Source: Nematostella vectensis (Eukaryota; Cnidaria; Anthozoa; Actiniaria; Edwardsiidae). Taken from it: DNA of 64,000 nt. Shown here piece by piece: positions 59,501 through 64,000 of this stretch. The notes under the pieces were generated by a model. The model saw nothing but the letters and a program-made list of their open reading frames with translations, was not told the DNA's origin and searched no databases. The position numbers and the translations under genes were made by a program. The stretch is from assembly GCF_932526225.1 (NCBI RefSeq), contig NC_064035.1, positions 8,853,296 to 8,917,295 of the forward strand, read 5' to 3'. Position 1 is the stretch's first letter. Each line of letters begins with the position of its first letter.

Positions 59501-62500
59501 AATAAAAAAATCATTGAAAGGGTTAAACTTTTCCCCGGTGTGACGAGCGCAATGGTTTCTATTTTGGCTTCGAATTTGCCACGCAAAAAGTCACGTGATT
59601 TCTAAGGGCATGTCGCACGAGCCCGAATGGGCTATGATTGACTCACAGACCATGGAATGAATAAACAGAACCAAGTGGAGACATTAGCAGAAAACTTCTA
59701 TTCATGAGCACATAGGAACTGTTCCAGCTCCCTAGCTAACTTACTGTCAATTCTTAGCTAGTTCAATTATGGTTAAAATCAAACTCAAACTCTTAAAGCT
59801 AAGTGAAAGTTTAGTATAAAATAGATTGTTTTACATGCTGTTTCAGCTAATTTACAGACGCACTATTTTGCCTTGTGCGGTAGTAAGGCCGCTATTGATA
59901 TCCATAACTTAAAGCTGACTACGTCTGTTAAAATGTTTCTTTAATAATCTATCCACCGCTCCCTGTATCAAACATCTGGACGAAGTTGAGAAGTAACAGT
60001 TCCATTTTCTATTTCCATATTTTGACTGCTATGCGTCGGTTGCTGATTGGACGGCTGATGGTGACGTCAAGGGGGAATGTCGATTTCGAGTGGCGCGCGT
60101 TCCAGGCGCGTGGTATCATTTCTACTCACGTACGGGCACGTGTTAGTTTGAGTTCATTCGGTTTCTTTTAATCTCAGCTTATTGGCAATGGACGAACCAC
60201 CTCGTCTGTACAAACAAATTTGGAAATTAAAGTTCTAACTTATACACATAGCTGCTAAATCAAAAACAACACAAAGCTAAGAAACAATTCAATTTTTTTT
60301 CTTTAACCGTAGAGGCGAGCTTCGTGTCCTATCGCTTAGGGTATAAAATTTGCACCGAGTGCAGTCCCGTTGGGTCCTCTAGAAAATCTGATATCCCTAA
60401 TGGTGTCTTCCATCCCGACCCACACAATACTAATCAAACTTCCTGTCACCATGCCCATACAACTGTTTATTTATAATAGACGTTAAGATTTCGAAAATGA
60501 ATGATAACCCCTGTAAAGTCATCACGACAAAGGTATAGGAGTCCTACAAGACTGTTTATAAAATGTAAGTTTTTTCACCTGCTATCCCTTAGGGTTAAAA
60601 TTAATTCCCTCGACAAGCATGAGAACTTTTTCAAAGCCTACGAAACTACGTGACACGCAAGTCGGAGCAACAGACTACGTTGCTCCGACTTGCGTAAGAC
60701 CTTGCCATAACCTCTATTTTGCGACTGTCTCTGAGAGTGAACAAAAAAGGGTGTACGTACCGTCATACGCTTTTAGCGTAGCTTCACAGACGAACAAAAA
60801 CTGGCCCTAGAAAACAAAAGGCGAATAAATATTAAATTTGGCCCCAGCTCAAATCCCCGCTGAGAAACTATACGCATCCTTGGGGACCAAGGCCTACGCG
60901 GTGACCAGAAACGGGAGAACGTACTCCCTCTTCCGGTCTCCGCGTAGCCCTGGGTCCCCGAGGATGAACTATAGGTTGAAACGAGGAGACGATGACAAAT
61001 ATCATACATACGGGCGTCTGAATGAGAGACCCTCGCTGATCGCGCATGCGTCGAACAAGCTCGAGTGGATAAACGGGTTCTGCGCCTTCGATCATTCCGA
61101 AAGCGGTCTCGATGAACATCAGTACGCCGGACCGGCCCACGCCAGCGCTGTAAACAAAAAAAAAATATGAGCTGTATATGAGACATATTTTACAGTCTTT
61201 TTTATAGGTCTAGCACGTGAAAAGTGCTGAGTCGATAACAGAACGGGAACGAGTGATCGAAGGATTGCTTGAAAACGGTGTTACACAAAACAAGACCTAA
61301 GTCATAGTCTGCTAATCAGGGCATAAGTTTAACCTTCATAGGAAAAGATAAAAGGGGCTGACAATCGGGCTACAAAAGTAAACAAACCATCTGAGTGAGA
61401 GAAAGGATTGTGTGTTCCTGCTAATTTATTGATTTTCGATGTTTTAACACACTGCCTTAATGGCGAATACAATATAGAGCGGCAGATACAAGGGCTGAGG
61501 GTCAACTGAATTGGGTAGATATCCGCCCCCTTTTTTGAGTAAAAAAATTAAAGTCATATATCTTTGTTTTGTATAAACATACATAGCATAAAACTTCCGT
61601 CTGGCCCATCTAATCCACCACCCTAAAAAATATGGATCCGCCCCTGCTATGAGGGCGTTATGCCACGGTTAGGGTGGTGCCGGTTATCACCATACTGACC
61701 TGCAATGAACGACGGCTGGGGTACTCGTCCCCTCGCGGTAATGCCTCACACTGTGAACAAACTCAAGGAAGTCGGTCGCGTCATCCGGGACGTCTACAGG
61801 GAATGAGAAAATGTTATAAAAAAGGAACAAGCTAGAAAAACAAAGCAAAAAAAGAAGTATATGTAGTAACAATACTACGGCCCATCTTTTAAATTATTAC
61901 CACAGCCGCGTACACATCTGCCGCCAAAAATTGGGTTATCTTTAATACTATCTTTTTTTCGGCATTATGACTGAGCTAAGCCACAATGCCTGTAACGGCA
62001 CCTTTGAAGTTTGCCTACTTTTCTTTTTCTTTTCTTCTTTTTTTCGCGAGCAACATCAAGAGAGAATGCTCTCTTGGCAACATTCATTACCTGGGAGATG
62101 TATCGAAAGCAATAGTATTTACGAAGCTTATATAAACAATATTTGTCCAATAAGAAAATAATGCCGCCAAAGGAAACTATGGAGACTGTTTGATTAATTT
62201 TGTAAATCAATTGCATAAAAATCCCAAAGAAAATAATATCATCAAAAACGCGCCAAATTGGTTGGCTCTGATTGGTCAGATCTTTCCCGCGTTTTTCTTG
62301 CTTGCGAAAAAAAAAAAGACACGACTGAGACGAGACTGAGAGCGTGTGCGTACAGGAACAAAAAAACAACAACATCAAAATAACATTTATCTATCAATTG
62401 CTAGAGCAAACAAGAAATATACAAAGAAAATCTGCAAAGCAATGAGCAAAGGGATCATATACGTTGAAAAGGCCGGCCAAGCGCCGGCCCCAAGCAAAGA

Positions 62501-63866
62501 TTTTCATCAGATTGTGGTGAACGAGACAGAGGTGATTTGGCGAACATGGCGAATAGCGGTTCGACGGGAGCAGAGAGCGGTACCACCAAGCACTAAAAAA
62601 GTACTGTGGGCAGAGTTTGATCAAGACGAACTTCTACAGAGCGACATCCACCGTGTCTTTGGCGAGGAAATGCTTCGGCTGGTGCATGGTATAGCTTGTG
62701 GAGACTGGTTGGTGAGATTACCACCAAAAGTTGTTGTTCGACTTTGCGCGTTTCTTCACCTGATTGATGTTGTTCGTCTCAGCACGCTTAATAGATACTT
62801 GAATAATATTTGCTCAAGTGACGAGGTGTGGACAAGGATTATCAAGCAACAATGTCCTGACATAACGACCGAGATGAAAAATATGGCCAAAGATTTGGGA
62901 TGGAAGAAGACATTTTTTGCAAACAAACTCCACCACCAAGTCGCTTCCCGTAAATTAAGAGAGGAGGCAAAAAAGCACATTGTCTACTACTAGAACTAGC
63001 TTTACGAAGAACACGTTTACAACCTCCTCAACATATTTTTAAAACAAATTGGTATATTGTGTATACAATGGTTGCATGTTTTATCAAGAATAAAAAATTT
63101 GTTCAGCCCGAAAAAAAGTTTTTTAAATAATTTAAATTCTTACCGTGGTCCGGCCATGCGAGGTACTGAAGTTGGATGATAACTCGACTTCGCAGCGTCT
63201 GCCAGAGGCAAAGCAAATATTACTTATTTTATTGATGAAAAGCATCTAAACTGAAATGACGAGAAAACAATGCATAGATAAATAAGAGAAAAACGGGAAA
63301 ACTTTCACTTATTACATTAACGTTGGTATTAAAAATTGCATTACGGTGGTGTATGTGTAGGATAAAACTTTAATCATAAAAATACTAATACAAAAACTTG
63401 AGACATCACTACGGTTAAAGCTTTTAAAAGCTCCTGTGGGCTTATTTCTTTTCTTTTTTTTTTGTCGTGAAAAAGAAGGGGTTTTTTAAACAGAGAGAGG
63501 GGGCTTTATTAACAATCTCTTCTGTTTTGGCACTAGGACGTTTTGGCCCTCAGATGCTATAAACTAGTGTACGCTTGTCTCTAGTAATATTTGGTATCTT
63601 TTTACAGATAAAACAAGAACTAAACACTTTTACTCTTGTGCTTTTTAGGGAAAAATAGGGGGGCTTAATAATGAGAGGCTTATTGTCCCGAGAGGCGAGC
63701 TTTATTATATAACAGGTGAGAGGGTACCACTTACCGTGGTATCAGTGACATACATCTCTCGGTACACATACGATGGAGAGAAATCGCGGATCTTGTTACA
63801 CACCACCTCCAGGTTTCCAAAAGTCCAGGTGTCTTCACCTTCAGGCCAGTACTGATGACATTTGAC
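53518..63866 (-). CDS. Non-receptor protein tyrosine phosphatase, PTPN3/PTPN4-like, 3' part of the gene
   Basis: Catalytic half of a classical Tyr phosphatase. Minus-strand exons are 63735-63866, 63144-63198, 61700-61793, 61012-61147, 60761-60806, 57973-58034, 57593-57652, 57243-57301, 57088-57164 and 53518-53645. All phases are consistent, giving 282 residues in the window. The upstream part (in PTPN3/4 a FERM and a PDZ domain) lies beyond 64000. Visible motifs are VKCHQYWP, the WPD loop in YLAWPDHDVPDD, the signature HCSAGVGRSG with the catalytic Cys split by an intron after HC, RMRDQRGSLIQTP (Q loop), and FVCEATLKAYD closing the domain. About 120 further residues follow (EQKKEESSRP, DIKLMWQIAMGDGMDIFQGY and a basic KTLKKKRTARM), a tail I do not know from PTPN3/4. 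The last two exons are the least certain. Confidence 0.87.
53646..57087 (-). repeat. 24-bp minisatellite, ~140 copies, filling the last PTP intron
   Basis: On the PTP strand the unit is GTACGTGCAG|CCAGTATAGACCAG. The penultimate exon ends GCAGCCAGTACATACCAG|GTACTTGCAG at 57088, so the exon end plus donor is the seed unit. The proposed last exon begins at the GTGCAG|CC of the final unit. Every copy holds CAG|GTACGT. Higher-order repeats of 360 bp (54661/55021) and 792 bp (55381/56173/56965) are visible. Because 24 is divisible by 3, several frames stay open for kilobases. An unrelated ~110-bp piece with a (CAATA)n end interrupts it at about 53690-53800. Confidence 0.93.
53690..53800 (-). mobile_element. 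Small insertion with (CAATA)n end inside the 24-bp array
   Basis: The array is interrupted by CAATACAATACAATAATACA followed by a GC-richer unique stretch (GTCACCCAGTCTCCCGAGCT). A short pentanucleotide tail next to unique sequence is typical of the 3' end of some non-LTR elements. Orientation and family are uncertain. Confidence 0.45.
59237..59315 (+). repeat. Foldback with nested inverted repeats
   Basis: GTCCAGACCTG (about 59242) pairs with CAGGTCTGGAC (about 59289). Inside, TTGCGCT pairs with AGCGCAA around a 5-base loop. Outside, CTTTCGGTG recurs as CCTTCGGTG in direct orientation. Confidence 0.6.
60655..60695 (+). repeat. Perfect 17-bp hairpin with 7-base loop
   Basis: ACGCAAGTCGGAGCAAC at 60655-60671 is followed by AGACTAC and then the exact reverse complement at 60679-60695. 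It lies about 65 bp downstream of a PTP exon donor. Confidence 0.9.
62442..62993 (+). CDS. FBXO36: F-box protein, FBXO36-like, intronless, nested in a PTP intron
   Basis: Presumed substrate adaptor of an SCF ubiquitin ligase. It has 183 residues, close to human FBXO36 (188). The N-terminus (GQAPAPSKDFHQIVVNETEV followed by IWRTWRIAVR) matches the family's conserved GQGPPPSKDYYQ..VI.RWWKI region. The F-box lies at about 89-135 (WLVRLPPKVVVRLCAFLHLI, then SSDEVWTRI). The C-terminal DLGWKKTFFANKLHHQ matches the family's GWRQLFFTNKLQLQ. The start at 62442 was chosen to match the family. An in-frame Met at 62346 would add 32 basic residues. The gene lies on the strand opposite the PTP, inside its intron between 61793 and 63144. 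Confidence 0.9.
   Translation: MSKGIIYVEKAGQAPAPSKDFHQIVVNETEVIWRTWRIAVRREQRAVPPSTKKVLWAEFDQDELLQSDIHRVFGEEMLRLVHGIACGDWLVRLPPKVVVRLCAFLHLIDVVRLSTLNRYLNNICSSDEVWTRIIKQQCPDITTEMKNMAKDLGWKKTFFANKLHHQVASRKLREEAKKHIVYY
63089..63094 (+). terminator. Poly(A) signal of the FBXO36-like gene
   Basis: AATAAA 96 bases after the stop codon, followed by a T-rich stretch. Confidence 0.7.
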
Positions 63867-64000
63867 CTGGAAATCCAACACCACACATGACATTTGACCT
63901 GGAAATCCAACCCCACACATCACATTTTACCTGGAAAACCAACACCACACATCACATTTGACCTGGAAATCCAACACTGCATATCAAATTTGACTTGGAA
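63856..64000 (-). repeat. ~31-bp tandem repeat carrying a PTP splice acceptor, continuing past the window
   Basis: On the PTP strand each unit reads GGTGTTGGATTTCCAG|GTCA followed by AATGTCATGT. The real acceptor of exon 63735-63866 (GGATTTCCAG|GTCAAATGTCATCAG) is the last unit, so about 12 exonic bases are repeated. At least four further units are visible before position 64000. Confidence 0.9.

Larger units (their letters stand above)
58035..60760 (-). other. Large PTP intron, mostly unassigned
   Basis: 2.7 kb with a GC-rich patch at 58820-58860 (CACGTGACTGCGCGCGCATG), a foldback at 59237-59315, a partial CACGTGA-family element at about 59520-59620 and a perfect hairpin at 60655-60695. No coding exon was found. 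Confidence 0.45.

Overview
This window is intron-rich eukaryotic nuclear DNA. An anthozoan cnidarian of the Nematostella type is my best guess. It rests on the high AT content, on animal gene families with many phase-conserved introns, and on abundant small foldback elements and minisatellites. The species assignment is inference and no species-specific marker was verified. Exon models were built by hand from GT-AG borders, reading-phase continuity and remembered family conservation.

Layout. 1-0.9 kb: the 3' end of a LINE-like reverse transcriptase, followed by what looks like the last helix and tail of a rhodopsin-type GPCR. 0.8-3.1 kb: several tandem repeats and foldback sequences. 3.3-7.2 kb (-): a complete ribosomal protein L23 (uL14) gene in 5 exons. 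7.7-12.0 kb (+): a complete ER DnaJ co-chaperone gene (DNAJB11/ERdj3-like) in 9 exons, head-to-head with RPL23 across about 490 bp. 12-20 kb: the DNAJB11 3' UTR with a minisatellite, two diverged copies of a dispersed repeat, and a frameshifted coding remnant. 20.0-51.9 kb (-): a complete CLASP (microtubule plus-end tracking protein) gene of 40 exons coding about 1535 residues, with TOG1, TOG2, a Ser/Arg-rich EB-binding region, TOG3 and a CLIP-interacting C-terminus. It also has an apparent internal alternative first exon at 44.9 kb. 53.5-64.0 kb (-): the 3' part of a non-receptor protein tyrosine phosphatase gene most like PTPN3/PTPN4, whose 5' part lies beyond the window. One of its introns holds an intronless FBXO36-like F-box gene on the opposite strand.

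The most unusual property of the window concerns its minisatellites. In both neighbouring minus-strand genes several arrays start exactly at exon-intron borders, and each repeat unit carries a copy of the splice site plus a few exonic bases. There is a 28-bp x ~103 array at a CLASP donor, a ~65-bp x ~21 array at another CLASP donor, a 24-bp x ~140 array filling almost the whole last PTP intron, and short arrays at a PTP acceptor and a CLASP acceptor. They give long trains of decoy splice sites. They look like fossils of, or an ongoing process of, intron birth or expansion by tandem duplication across AG|GT junctions.

The long open frames inside these arrays (up to 1226 codons) are by-products of the repeat period and are not annotated as genes.
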